Source: Streptosporangium album (lineage in GTDB: Bacteria; Actinomycetota; Actinomycetes; Streptosporangiales; Streptosporangiaceae). From it: DNA of 64,000 bases. The DNA lies in contig NZ_JACHJU010000002.1 of the NCBI RefSeq assembly GCF_014203795.1, positions 310,001 through 374,000 of the forward strand. The letters are read 5' to 3'. Every line of letters begins with the position of its first letter. Position 1 is the stretch's first letter. This document shows positions 48,797-57,198 of this stretch, piece after piece. A model generated the notes under the pieces. It was given only the letters and a program-made list of their open reading frames with translations. It searched no databases and had not been told where the DNA came from. A program made the position numbers and the translations under genes.

Positions 48797-50065
48797 GTGG
48801 AGAAGGTGAAGCAGACGCGGGCGCATGTGGCCCGCCTGGAGTTGAGCACAGCCCAGGTGGCGGTGCTGGACGGCCAGGCGCACACCGCCCGCACGCTGTG
48901 GAACCTGCTACACGAGTACTTCACCTTCCGGCAGGGCCGGTTCGCGACGTTGAAGGACTGCGACACCGCGATCCGGGCGGCTCGTCATGAGATCGACTGG
49001 ATAGGCCAACTGCCCGCCCAGGCGGCTCAGGCCGTGCTGAAGACCTACCGGCAGGCGTGGGCGAACTTCTTCAACCCTGATCACCCCGCTAAACGCCCGA
49101 CGTTCAAGGCCCGGTTCGGTTCCCGACCGGCCGTCGATGTGCCTCAGGCTCGCGACCTGCAGATCAAGCGAATCAACCGGCGGTGGGGTGCGGTCAACCT
49201 GCCCAAGGTCGGGCGGGTGCGGTTTCGGTGGACCAAGGACCTGCCCGGCCTCACCAGGGGCGGCCCCGCCGGGCGGATCACGGGAGCGCGGCTGGTCAAG
49301 GATGCTCACGGCTGGCAGGTGGTGTTCCGCACCCAAATTCTCCTCGCGCCGGTCCCTACCGTGCACCCGGGCCACACGGTGGGGATCGACCGGGGGGTCA
49401 CCGTCGCGCTGGCCCTGTCGGACGGCACGATGCGTGAGCACGCCCCCTGGCTCACGCCTGGGGAGAAAGAACACCTGCGCCGGCTGGAGAAGACGTCGGC
49501 TCGCCGGCGTGCGGCCCGGCCGAAGAGGACCCGCCCTTCGGGGCGGGAGCGGCGCACCTACGATCAGATCGCCCGGCTGCGCGCGAAAGCCAAGCGCCGA
49601 GCCGTCGACTGGCAGCACCAGACCACCACCGAACTCGCCGACACGTTCGCTGTGATCAAGGTGGAGAAACTCTCCATTCTCAACATGGTCAAATCCGCCA
49701 AGGGCACGATCGAAGCCCCGGGCAGGAACGTCGCCCAAAAGGCGGGGCTGAATCGGTCGATCAGCGGCGAGGCGTGGGGCCGGACCGTCACCCTGCTCGA
49801 ATACAAGAGTGCCGACCGGGGCGGACAGGTCGTCAAGGTTCCCGCCCCGGGCACCTCACAGACGTGCCACCGATGCGGTCACCGTGATGCGGCCGGCCGC
49901 GACAGAACCGTGTTCGCTTGTACCGACCCCGCGTGCGGTTGGGTCGGCCATGCCGATACCAATGCCGCGATCAATATCAAGAACGCCGTCGGAACGCCGG
50001 TGTCAGGGCGTGGAGACCTCGGGGTTACCCGGTCGGTGAAGCGTCAACCCCCGCGCGCCGCTTAA
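48797..50065 (+). CDS. tnpB: TnpB RNA-guided nuclease (IS605 OrfB)
   Basis: The 422-residue protein has all three RuvC acidic residues: D198 in GIDRGV, E290 in IKVEKLS and D387 in GHADTNAAINI, plus a zinc ribbon (C357, C360, C375, C380). Helix-turn-helix and wedge regions are expected in residues 1-190. TnpB proteins of this kind cut DNA next to a short motif, guided by a transcript from the element's right end, which keeps the element in the population. No lesion is visible, so it could be active although its TnpA is broken. GTG at 48797 is the likely start. Confidence 0.93.
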   Translation: MEKVKQTRAHVARLELSTAQVAVLDGQAHTARTLWNLLHEYFTFRQGRFATLKDCDTAIRAARHEIDWIGQLPAQAAQAVLKTYRQAWANFFNPDHPAKRPTFKARFGSRPAVDVPQARDLQIKRINRRWGAVNLPKVGRVRFRWTKDLPGLTRGGPAGRITGARLVKDAHGWQVVFRTQILLAPVPTVHPGHTVGIDRGVTVALALSDGTMREHAPWLTPGEKEHLRRLEKTSARRRAARPKRTRPSGRERRTYDQIARLRAKAKRRAVDWQHQTTTELADTFAVIKVEKLSILNMVKSAKGTIEAPGRNVAQKAGLNRSISGEAWGRTVTLLEYKSADRGGQVVKVPAPGTSQTCHRCGHRDAAGRDRTVFACTDPACGWVGHADTNAAINIKNAVGTPVSGRGDLGVTRSVKRQPPRAA

Positions 50066-50115
50066 CCGCGACGCGACGGGAGAGTCTCCGGCCCCCAGGC
50101 CGGGGAGGAGTTCAA
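49950..50115 (+). ncRNA. Predicted right-end guide RNA (omega/reRNA) scaffold of TnpB
   Basis: In characterised elements the scaffold overlaps the tnpB 3' end and runs to the right boundary; the following bases act as guide. Here the tnpB tail, the 50-base spacer and the CCGGCC hairpin (50088-50103) fit. If the boundary is 50115, the guide starts CAGTCACTCGACAGGCAGG, copied from hsdR itself. Only the hairpin is directly visible; the 5' end of the RNA is a guess. Confidence 0.4.
50088..50103. repeat. Right-end hairpin of the IS element
   Basis: Six-bp arms CCGGCC/GGCCGG with CCCA loop, about 12 bases inside the inferred right end; same arms as the left-end hairpin. Confidence 0.7.
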
Positions 50116-51777
50116 CAGTCACTCGACAGGCAGGGCAGGCAGACCTCCGGTGACACCACCGCGCTCTTCGAGAAGTTCTCCAAGGACTTCTTCGACCTCA
50201 TCGTCGTTGACGAGTGTCACCGGGGCAGTGCGAAGGACAACTCGAACTGGCGGAAGATCCTGGACCACTTCGACTCCGCAGTCAAGATCGGCCTCACGGC
50301 GACGCCTATCAGCGAGAAGGACGCCGACACTTACGAGTACTTCGGCAGGCCGGTCTACGAGTACTCCCTGCGGAACGGGATCGACGACGGGTTCCTCGCC
50401 CCCTACCGGGTACGCCGGGTGAACATCAACATCGATGTCGAGGGCTGGGAGCCACAGCCGGGCCAGCTCGACAACTACGGCAACCTCATCCCAGAACGGG
50501 AGTACAACCAGCCTGACTTTGAGAAGACCATGCTGATCAAGGAGCGCACCGAGGTCGCGGCCCAGTATCTGACGGACCTGCTGCACGAGACCGGCCGGAT
50601 GAACAAGACCGTCGTCTTCTGCGTCGACTCCGACCATGCCAGCCGGATGCGCATTGCGCTGCACAACCTCAACCGGGACCTGTCCCGGCAGTACGGCGGT
50701 GACTACGTCGTCCGGGTCACCTCCAGGGACGGCGACCCTGGCCTCGCGCATCTCGACGAGTTCAAGAAGGTCGACTCCGACGCACCGGTGATCGCCGTGA
50801 CGTCGAGGCTGCTCTCGACCGGGGTGGACATGCCGATGGTCCGCAACGTTGTGATCTTCCGGCCCATCGGTTCCACGACCGAGTTCAAACAGATCGTGGG
50901 ACGCGGCACGAGGCTGTTCCCCGACAAGGACAAGTTCAGCTTCGACATCATCGACTTCGTGTACGCCACCAGGAAGTTCAACGATCCGGAGTTCGACGGC
51001 CCTCCTGTTCGCCGCTATGAGGTCAAGATCGACGACGATGGACACGCGGTCGAGAACGCCGAAGACGACCTCACCGACGAGCACTCGCATGTCGCCGAGC
51101 CTCACGTCGACTACGAGGAGCAGGAAGGCGGCATCCTCGACCCTGCCGAGGAAATGAGCGACGACGAGCTGATCTCGACCTTGACCACGCGGGCACGCAA
51201 ATACTATGTCGACGGCCAAGACGTGTTCATCTGGAACGACACCCTCTACGTCATGGACGACGACAGCGGCCGGCCCAAGATGATCGAATACCGTGTGTTC
51301 GCCGGTGACCGGGTCCGCAAGCTGAACCTCAGCCCGATGGAGTTGCGAGGCCAGTGGGCACGCGCCGGTTCGCGGTCGACGATCCTTCGGACGCTTGAAG
51401 AACAGGGCGTCGACTTCAAGGTGCTGGCTGAGCAGATGAGCGACCATGACGCCGACCCGCTCGATCTGCTGCTCGCTGCGGCGTGGGAGTTTCCCGCCAT
51501 GACGCGTAGGGAGCGGGCACGCCGGGTGCGCCGAGAGCACCGGGAGTTCCTCGAATCCTTCGCGGAGGACGCCCGGGAGATCCTGGAGCTCATCTTGGAC
51601 AAGTACATCGAGCACGGTCCGGTCGAGTTGAGGCCCACGGTGCTGACTCTCCCGCCGCTCAGAGATCTGGGCAGCCCGTCGGAGCTGGCGGTCCGTTTCG
51701 GTGGAGGAGAGAAGCTCCGGGAGATCCTGGACAGGCTGGGAGAACACGTCTACGACGCAGCTTAACTATAATTCACT

Positions 51778-51812
51778 TTTAGTTTCACGTATGATCAACA
51801 CGTGAAACTAAA
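51778..51812. repeat. 13-bp inverted repeat between hsdR and abiEi
   Basis: TTTAGTTTCACGT (51778-51790) is perfectly complementary to 51800-51812 across a 9-base loop. It is 12 bases past the hsdR stop and 35 bases before the abiEi start. It can be the hsdR terminator or an operator for AbiEi, which binds inverted repeats in its own promoter. Its low GC content is unlike the host. Confidence 0.75.
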
Positions 51813-51847
51813 GGCGACTTATAGCTAATGTTGGTTAGGGTGAGGGC

Positions 51848-52465
51848 ATGCTGATCGAGCGGGAGCTGTGGCCGCAGAACAGGCGCCGTGACAAGCTTTG
51901 GGAGCTCGCCGCAGGCCAGAGGGGTTATTTCACCGCCGCCCAGGCCGTTGAGGCGGGCTACTCCCATCAGGCTCAGCGTTTCCACGCTCAGCGAGGCAAC
52001 TGGCTGCACATCGATCGGGGGCTCTACCGGCTCCGCGAGTTCTCCGTGCTGCCCGGTGACGATCATGACTATCTCGTCCGATGGTGGCTCTGGAGCAAGA
52101 GGCGGGCTGTAGTCTCACACGTCAGTGCGCTGGCCGTCCATGATCTCGGGATCGCGAACCCGGAGGAGATTCATCTGACGGTCGGACCGGGATTCCGGCA
52201 GAAAAACCAGCAGATCGTGCTTCACCACGCCGAGCTGCGGCCAGAGGAGATCGAGGATCGCGAGGGTTTCAGAGTGACCACGCCACTTCGGGCGATCGCC
52301 GAATCAGCCGCCGACGCGGTGGACCAGGACATGATCGATTCCGCTGTCGCCGAGCTTCTGGAGCGTGGCGAGACCACCCGTGGCTGGCTTCTTCGCGCGG
52401 CTCAGTATCTCGGAGAACGCGCCGAGCTGGGCGTCGAGCGCGCTCTGAGGGCGGAGAAGGCGTGA
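51848..52465 (+). CDS. AbiEi-family antitoxin/transcriptional regulator
   Basis: The 205-residue protein has an N-terminal winged helix (GYFTAAQAVEAGYSHQAQRF, GNWLHIDRGLYRL) and the AbiEi C-terminal domain (VSHVSALAVHDLGIANPEEI, TTPLRAIAE). AbiEi proteins repress the abiE operon and neutralise AbiEii by a non-contact (type IV) mechanism. Its stop overlaps the abiEii GTG by four bases. It is intact although its toxin partner is not. Confidence 0.85.
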   Translation: MLIERELWPQNRRRDKLWELAAGQRGYFTAAQAVEAGYSHQAQRFHAQRGNWLHIDRGLYRLREFSVLPGDDHDYLVRWWLWSKRRAVVSHVSALAVHDLGIANPEEIHLTVGPGFRQKNQQIVLHHAELRPEEIEDREGFRVTTPLRAIAESAADAVDQDMIDSAVAELLERGETTRGWLLRAAQYLGERAELGVERALRAEKA

Positions 52466-52740
52466 CCCGATACCGCAGTGCGGTCTCGCTACGCCAGGCA
52501 CTGGAGAGCAGGCTCAAGGATCAGGCCGACACCAACGGCACCGACCTCGGCAGGCTCCGCCGCAGGGTTCTCTTCGAGCGTGTGGCGGCTCGCCTGTCCA
52601 CGTTCCGGCCCGGCCGCTGGGTCCTCAAGGGCGGCGCGGTCATGGAGTTCCGGCTTCTGGACCGCGCGAGGGCCACCAAGGATCTCGACCTGGCGATCCG
52701 ATCGAAGACCTCGACCAAAATGGCGAGCTGGGTGTCGTAA
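52462..52740 (+). pseudogene. AbiEii nucleotidyltransferase toxin, 3'-truncated
   Basis: The frame contains the AbiEii N-terminus and the nucleotidyltransferase core: WVLKGGAVMEFRLLDRARAT and KDLDLAIRSK, giving GG and DxD residues. Homology stops near 52700-52712, where the sequence becomes the antisense of a DUF262 gene; a stop follows at 52738. Normal AbiEii proteins are 250-300 residues, so two thirds are missing, including the third catalytic aspartate/lysine region. The toxin should be inactive. Confidence 0.85.
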
Positions 52741-53789
52741 GGCAGTGTCCTGGACGAGGGGGTCCTGATCTCCGTCACCAGGAAGTCGACCGCACGGCTG
52801 GCGGCCTCCTTCGTCTTCTCGATCGCCTCTTTCAGCTTGGGCTTGGGCAGCTTTCGGATCTGCTCGGTATCGCCGCGCGAGTAACCGAATCCGGCGGTGG
52901 CGGCTATGGCGCGCAGCATCACCTTGGGGTCGAGGTCCCCGTAGCGTTTCCGGCGCAGGACCTCCTTGATCTCGTCGATCGAGTCCAGCAGGTCGAAGTC
53001 CGGCGTCCAGGTGGCGGCTCTCATGAACTCCACGAGGGTCAGGTCCGTCCCCGTGGTGTTGATGCGCTCGAAGACGAGGCCGATCTCCTCGATCGACATG
53101 TCCCGTAGCGTCACGGTCGCGATCTGGTAGTTCGCGAACCGGTTGTAGAGCAGCCTCGCTCGCTGTTTCAGCTCTTCGTCGGCGACCCGCTCCAGCCGTA
53201 CGACGAACTCCGCTCCGTCGAGAAGGAACCGCAGCGGGAACTGCGTCGGCGGGGGTTCCTCGAAGTCGTCCCGGTGGTGGAAGGTGCCCTCGGTGAGGTC
53301 GTAGACGATGTTCCACGGACTCTTCGGGTCGCCGTCGGGCTCCCAGTAGAGCGCGCCGCAGATTGTGGACAGTCGTTGCTGGCCGTCGAGCAGGTAGTTG
53401 ACGTGGCGGCCACTCGGCAACGAGTCGACTTCCAGGTCCGCGATCGCTCTTTCACTGGCCAGTTCCTGGTCGCTCTCCCACAGCAGGATGCTGCCGATCG
53501 GATAGTTCCTCGCCACGGAGTCGAGCAGGTTCAGGATCTGCTGGCGCGACCAGACGAACTCTCGTTGGAACTTGGGCAGCACGATGCGGCCCGCGAGAAT
53601 GTCGTCGGCGACGGTGACAAGCCTTGGTGTCGAAGGCTCGGGATCGCGGGGAAGCTGCCTGCGAGGAGATGAACGCTGCACTGGTTCTCCGGGAAGACGA
53701 CGTCGAGGGGATGAATGTGACAAAGAGGGAGGGGCGTGTCCAGGCGTTGGTGATCGCGCTGCCAGGATCGCGCCTCCCCCGTCGGTCAT
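52521..53789 (-). pseudogene. DUF262 (GmrSD N-terminal-like) protein, 3'-truncated
   Basis: The DUF262 core is clear: LPKFQREFVWSRQQILNLLD, DGQQR in YLLDGQQRLSTICGALYW, and FERINTTGTDLTLVEFMRAA. Homology runs to about LPYDTQLAILVEVFD near 52705; the remaining frame to 52521 is antisense AbiEii sequence, so the natural C-terminus is lost. DUF262 proteins of this length usually stand alone or pair with DUF1524; this one has no HNH part. ATG at 53789 is a tentative start, as no good ribosome site is seen and the first 55 residues are low-complexity. It lies directly after the longer DUF262 gene, probably in one operon. Confidence 0.75.
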
Positions 53790-53796
53790 TTGAACA

Positions 53797-56004
53797 TCAT
53801 GAGCCGGCCTTCGGCAGACCACGGTTGAGGACCTCGTCGCGGAGACGCTTCAGCGCGACCGCGACACCGTCGCGTTCGATCCGCCAGACATCCCAGCCCG
53901 CACACGCCTTCGTCCCGGCGACCGCGGCCCCGGCGGCGGACAGGGAGTGGAAGGCCTCGCCCGTCTCCAGCCTGATCGCTCCGTCCGCCTCGACGGTGGC
54001 GAAGTGGACCACGCCTCTGACCGTCCGGAAGATCTTGGCGTCCGGTTTCATCAAGCCGTTCCTGATCAGGTCGAGAAGCTCGACGCCGTAGCGCGTGGAA
54101 CGGCGCCGGGACGCGGCCGGCTCGGGGACGACGACAGTGATCTTCGGCAGCCGGAAGCCGAGCCTGGCCGGGCTCCAGACCTCCTCGCAGAGGAGCCGGT
54201 AGAGGTTCTGCCGCTGCTCGATCTCCTGGACGCCGAACTCCTGGCAGGGCCGGAACGCCAGGTCGAGGCCGGCGGCTCTGAGGTAGTGGGTGAACGGGGT
54301 GTTGCGCAGGCGGCTCTTGGGGTGCAGGGAGGCCGCGAGCCGGTTCTCGGCGTAGTAGTGCTCAAGCTTCTGCCCGTAGGGGTCGTCCCGGAAGCTCGCG
54401 TTGACAGACTTGGGCAGGAGCAGCAGGGCGCCGAGGCGGTTGCGCCAGAGGTCGAACTCCGCGGGGGTCCTGACGGCGTCCGTGTGCCGCTCGAAACGGT
54501 TGGCCCAGATGTGCTCGATCTCGTAGTCGCGGGGTCCCCGGAGGAACTCGTAATCGTGCTCTCCCCCCTCGCACGCGCGCTGGACGTGGGCGGTCATGCG
54601 CGAGAGCAGGTAGCGGATCAGGCGGCGGTTGTTCGCCCGGAGGCCGAAGGACGCGATCTCGCGGAAGTCGTGCTCCAGCAGGGAGGCCTCCCGGCCGAGG
54701 ACGGTGGCGACCGCCTCGGCCGTCCGGCAGATCCGCAGGACCGGGATCAGCCGGTGGATGATCTCGTCAAGGTCGCGGCGCTGCACGGGCAGGTTGTTGA
54801 CGCACCGCCGTACGTAGACGAGGTCGAGGAACGCCGCGGCCATCGAGCACTTCTCGGTGAACGCCTGGTCGGTGTCCTCGGGGGAGACGACGGAGAGCAG
54901 GAGCGTGAACTGGTTGTCGATGCCGTTGTAGCCGTTGAAGAAGACGGCGGCGAGCTCGGGCCTGAACTCCCGGCAGGCCCGGAGCAGGACGCGGTAGCGC
55001 TCGGACGCGTCCGTGAGCTTCCCGATGAACTCCCGCGCGCCGGCTGGCCGGTCGATCCCCAGCTGGATCTCGTTGCGCAGGATCCACTCGTGAACGGCCC
55101 GCCCGATCTCGGCGGCGTCGGTGGACGTCTCGTCGAAGTGCGCGTACTGCGCCAGGAGGAAGGAGCGGACGTAGGCGCTGGGCGTGCTGGCCTCGGGAGA
55201 GTCCGTCTCCGCGGAGGTGAGACGGGCCAGCATGTCGGCCCACGACCTGCCCAGCTCCTCGCGCGTCTGCGGGTTGACCCGCCGGAACAGGTGGCCTTTC
55301 AGCAGGTCGACGTGGCTCAGCCGGAGTCCCCGGTCGTTCATGGACACGAAGATCTCGCGTCCGTTCTCCTGGTCGAGGGCCTGGATGCCGACCAGGCACA
55401 CGCGGTCGAGCAGCCACCGGACGAAGGGCACCAGGGCCTCGCCGCGCAACACCTCGGGGAAGTCGCCGTCGATCTCCCTGCTCCGGTCGTGGAGATTTCT
55501 CACGGAGACATGGGCGTCGTCGGACAGCGTGAATCCCTTGAGGTCGTTCCAGTCGGTGACCAGGGCGTTGAGAAGCTGCGCGCGGGCCAGCTCCTCGGAG
55601 CTGCCGACCTTGAAGCTCCGTCTGCCGTGCCGGGCCGTGTAGGTGAGCCCCTCCAGCTCATCGGCGTAGATCCACTTCTCCTGGTCGATCAGCAGCTGCC
55701 GGAGGTAGATCAGCAGGAGGTGGAGCGTGGTGACGCGCTGCTGGCCGTCGACGAGGAAGGTACGGCCGTCGCTCTCGTGGTAGACGTAGGGACCGAGGAA
55801 GTAGGGGGCGTAGCCGTTGACCTCGTCGCGTTCGTGCAGGGGGTTCCACTGGCTCAGGAACCGGTGGCTGAGGTCGTCGATCAGAGTGCGGACCTCGTCA
55901 CGGGTCCAGGTGTACTCCCGCTGGTAGTAGTCCAGTGCGAAGGAGTTCTTCCTGAAGAGGTTGTGGACCGTTACACCTTCGCTGTGAATGGGACTGTCCG
56001 CCAT
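53797..56004 (-). CDS. GmrSD-like DUF262-DUF1524 restriction protein with C-terminal RAMA-like domain
   Basis: The 735-residue protein begins with a DUF262 ParB-like NTPase domain: FALDYYQREYTWTRDE, D86-G-Q-Q-R90 and IFVSMNDRGLRLSHVDLLKG. DUF1524 with an HNH-like nuclease core is at about residues 440-600: RDYEIEHIWANRF, NRLGALLLLPKSVNASF. Residues 635-720 (GVELLDLIRNGLMKPDAKIF, GVVHFATVEADGAIRLETGE, HSLSAAGAAVAGTKACAGWD) resemble RAMA, a domain found in restriction and methyltransferase proteins. GmrSD and BrxU are type IV restriction enzymes that cut modified DNA. All key residues appear intact, so this may be the only working defence gene of the island besides AbiEi. Confidence 0.85.
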   Translation of the reverse strand: MADSPIHSEGVTVHNLFRKNSFALDYYQREYTWTRDEVRTLIDDLSHRFLSQWNPLHERDEVNGYAPYFLGPYVYHESDGRTFLVDGQQRVTTLHLLLIYLRQLLIDQEKWIYADELEGLTYTARHGRRSFKVGSSEELARAQLLNALVTDWNDLKGFTLSDDAHVSVRNLHDRSREIDGDFPEVLRGEALVPFVRWLLDRVCLVGIQALDQENGREIFVSMNDRGLRLSHVDLLKGHLFRRVNPQTREELGRSWADMLARLTSAETDSPEASTPSAYVRSFLLAQYAHFDETSTDAAEIGRAVHEWILRNEIQLGIDRPAGAREFIGKLTDASERYRVLLRACREFRPELAAVFFNGYNGIDNQFTLLLSVVSPEDTDQAFTEKCSMAAAFLDLVYVRRCVNNLPVQRRDLDEIIHRLIPVLRICRTAEAVATVLGREASLLEHDFREIASFGLRANNRRLIRYLLSRMTAHVQRACEGGEHDYEFLRGPRDYEIEHIWANRFERHTDAVRTPAEFDLWRNRLGALLLLPKSVNASFRDDPYGQKLEHYYAENRLAASLHPKSRLRNTPFTHYLRAAGLDLAFRPCQEFGVQEIEQRQNLYRLLCEEVWSPARLGFRLPKITVVVPEPAASRRRSTRYGVELLDLIRNGLMKPDAKIFRTVRGVVHFATVEADGAIRLETGEAFHSLSAAGAAVAGTKACAGWDVWRIERDGVAVALKRLRDEVLNRGLPKAGS

Positions 56005-56217
56005 GAACTCGGGAGCGCCTCTCGCCTGCGGGGGTGTGGCTCGTCGAGAGCCCGCTAACTCTCATTTATCACGCCGAAAGTGGCATCGTTACCGATCCTG
56101 CCGAAGTCGTGACCCCGGCCTCGGCCTTGCGTGATCTTGAGTCGGCCTTTCCCTTTCGGAGGACCCGGTCGTGGGGCTCGGAGGACCTCCTCCGTGCCGG
56201 AGGTCGCTTCCGGAAGG

Positions 56218-56916
56218 TCAGGCGGGCAGGCCGAGGAAGGCGGCCTGGCAGCGCATGGAGTGGTCGAAGGCCGTGGTGCGGTCGAGGATCGTGTTGTTGA
56301 ACTGGCCGAACAGCTCGAAGTTGAGCCAGCCGAACAGACCCGTCCAGACGATCAGGGCGCGGACGATCACGTCGTCGGAGACGCCCGGGATGAGCTCTCG
56401 GACACGATCGGCGTCCTCGCTGAACGAGGCCGGGACGGACGGGCAGATGTCCGGAGGGTTCAGGGCTCCGGCCTGGTGGGCGTCGGAGATGATCCGGCCG
56501 TAGACGACGGTGTCGCGGACCGCCGCGGCGATGGTGTCCTCCGGCGCATGGTAGCCGGGCACGGGCGAGCCGTACAGCAGGGCGTATTCGTGCGGATGGG
56601 CCAGCGCCCAGTCCCGTACGGCATGGCACACCGCCAGCCACCGGCCGGTGTGGTCCCCGGGCGGACAGGCCGCGTCGGCGTTCTCCACGGCCTCGCCGAT
56701 GGCGTTGTAGCCATCGATGATCAGAGCGGTGAGCAGGTCGTCCCGGGAGGGGAAGTAGCGGTAGATCGCTGAGGAGACCATGCCCATCTCGCGGGCGACC
56801 GCGCGCAGGGAGAGGCCGCCCGCGCCCTCGGTGGCCAGGTGTCTGCGGGCGATGTCGGTGATCTCGCGAGTCAGTTCGGCGCGGACCCGTTCCCGTGCTG
56901 TGCGGCTTGAACTCAT
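56218..56916 (-). CDS. TetR/AcrR-family repressor
   Basis: The N-terminal helix-turn-helix is ELTREITDIARRHLATEGAG and LRAVAREMGMVSSAIYRYFP. The C-terminal ligand domain is of the TetR_C_13/WHG type (FGWLNFELFGQFNNTI). ATG at 56916 is preferred over GTG 56925. Palindromic sites at 56951-56999 lie between it and the divergent epimerase genes, so it likely represses both. Confidence 0.92.
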   Translation of the reverse strand: MSSSRTARERVRAELTREITDIARRHLATEGAGGLSLRAVAREMGMVSSAIYRYFPSRDDLLTALIIDGYNAIGEAVENADAACPPGDHTGRWLAVCHAVRDWALAHPHEYALLYGSPVPGYHAPEDTIAAAVRDTVVYGRIISDAHQAGALNPPDICPSVPASFSEDADRVRELIPGVSDDVIVRALIVWTGLFGWLNFELFGQFNNTILDRTTAFDHSMRCQAAFLGLPA

Positions 56917-56950
56917 GCCAGGCACCTTACCAGAGCACTAAAAATAAAAG

Positions 56951-56999
56951 AGAGCACTGCTCTTGACGGGCAATGCTCTTTTGCGAGAGCATTGCTCTC
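56951..56999. promoter_or_regulatory. Palindromic TetR operators
   Basis: AGAGCA-C-TGCTCT (56951-56963) and GAGAGCA-T-TGCTCTC (56985-56999) are perfect palindromes. A longer pair CAATGCTCT/AGAGCATTG (56971-56979, 56986-56994) overlaps the second. TTGACG at 56963-56968 could be the -35 of the forward promoter. Confidence 0.75.
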
Positions 57000-57031
57000 A
57001 GAACGGAACGACCCTCTCCGAGGAGCCCCTG

Positions 57032-57115
57032 ATGCTGAGCCTGGCCAAGAACACCGATCTCCTCGTCGCCGTCTATCTCGTCAACGCCGTCCTCCGGCTC
57101 GTCTGGAACCAGTGA
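57032..57115 (+). CDS. Possible 27-residue membrane peptide
   Basis: ATG at 57032 follows AGGAG by seven bases and encodes MLSLAKNTDLLVAVYLVNAV LRLVWNQ, one hydrophobic span. It lies just after the TetR operators and before the epimerase gene. It could be a true small membrane protein, the relic of a larger one, or only a leader ORF. Confidence 0.4.
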   Translation: MLSLAKNTDLLVAVYLVNAVLRLVWNQ

Positions 57116-57198
57116 GCCCCATGGAGCCGGTGAGTTCCGCGCAACCGGCAGACCGAGCAGGGGTGAAACGGATGAGATCAGTGAAAGGAAGAATGACC

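Larger units (their letters stand above)
48235..50115 (+). mobile_element. IS200/IS605-family element with divergent tnpA and tnpB
   Basis: The element (about 1881 bp) carries a Y1/HUH tnpA-type gene on the minus strand and tnpB on the plus strand, with starts 23 bases apart. Each end has an imperfectly matching stem-loop: CCGGCC-TTCA-GGCCGG at 48255-48270 and CCGGCC-CCCA-GGCCGG at 50088-50103. No target duplication is seen, as expected for single-strand transposition. The exact ends are inferred: CTAC before the left end and TCAA at the right end resemble the IS608 cleavage pair TTAC/TCAA and, when rejoined, restore the hsdR frame. Confidence 0.85.
47440..51765 (+). pseudogene. HsdR-like restriction helicase split by an IS200/IS605 element
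   Basis: The N-terminal part (47440-48234) has a PD-(D/E)xK-like nuclease domain (RADYVLEYRPG, VAVVEVKRTS) and Walker A ATGTGKT. The C-terminal part (50116-51765) resumes in frame with QSLDRQGRQTSGDTTALFEK, DECH box LIVVDECHRGSAK, GLTATPIS, the motif VI QIVGRGTRLF and the coupling domain. Removing 48235-50115 restores one frame of about 814 residues with no stop, so the break is a clean insertion and the gene was intact until then. No hsdM or hsdS is in view, making it an orphan of type I style. Codon use here is less GC-biased than neighbours, and the promoter zone (47310-47380) is AT-rich: signs of transfer. Confidence 0.88.

Noticed and set aside
53947-56058. 703-codon plus-strand frame across the GmrSD-like gene
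   Set aside because: Antisense to a clear DUF262-DUF1524 protein; no domain or motif in the translation.
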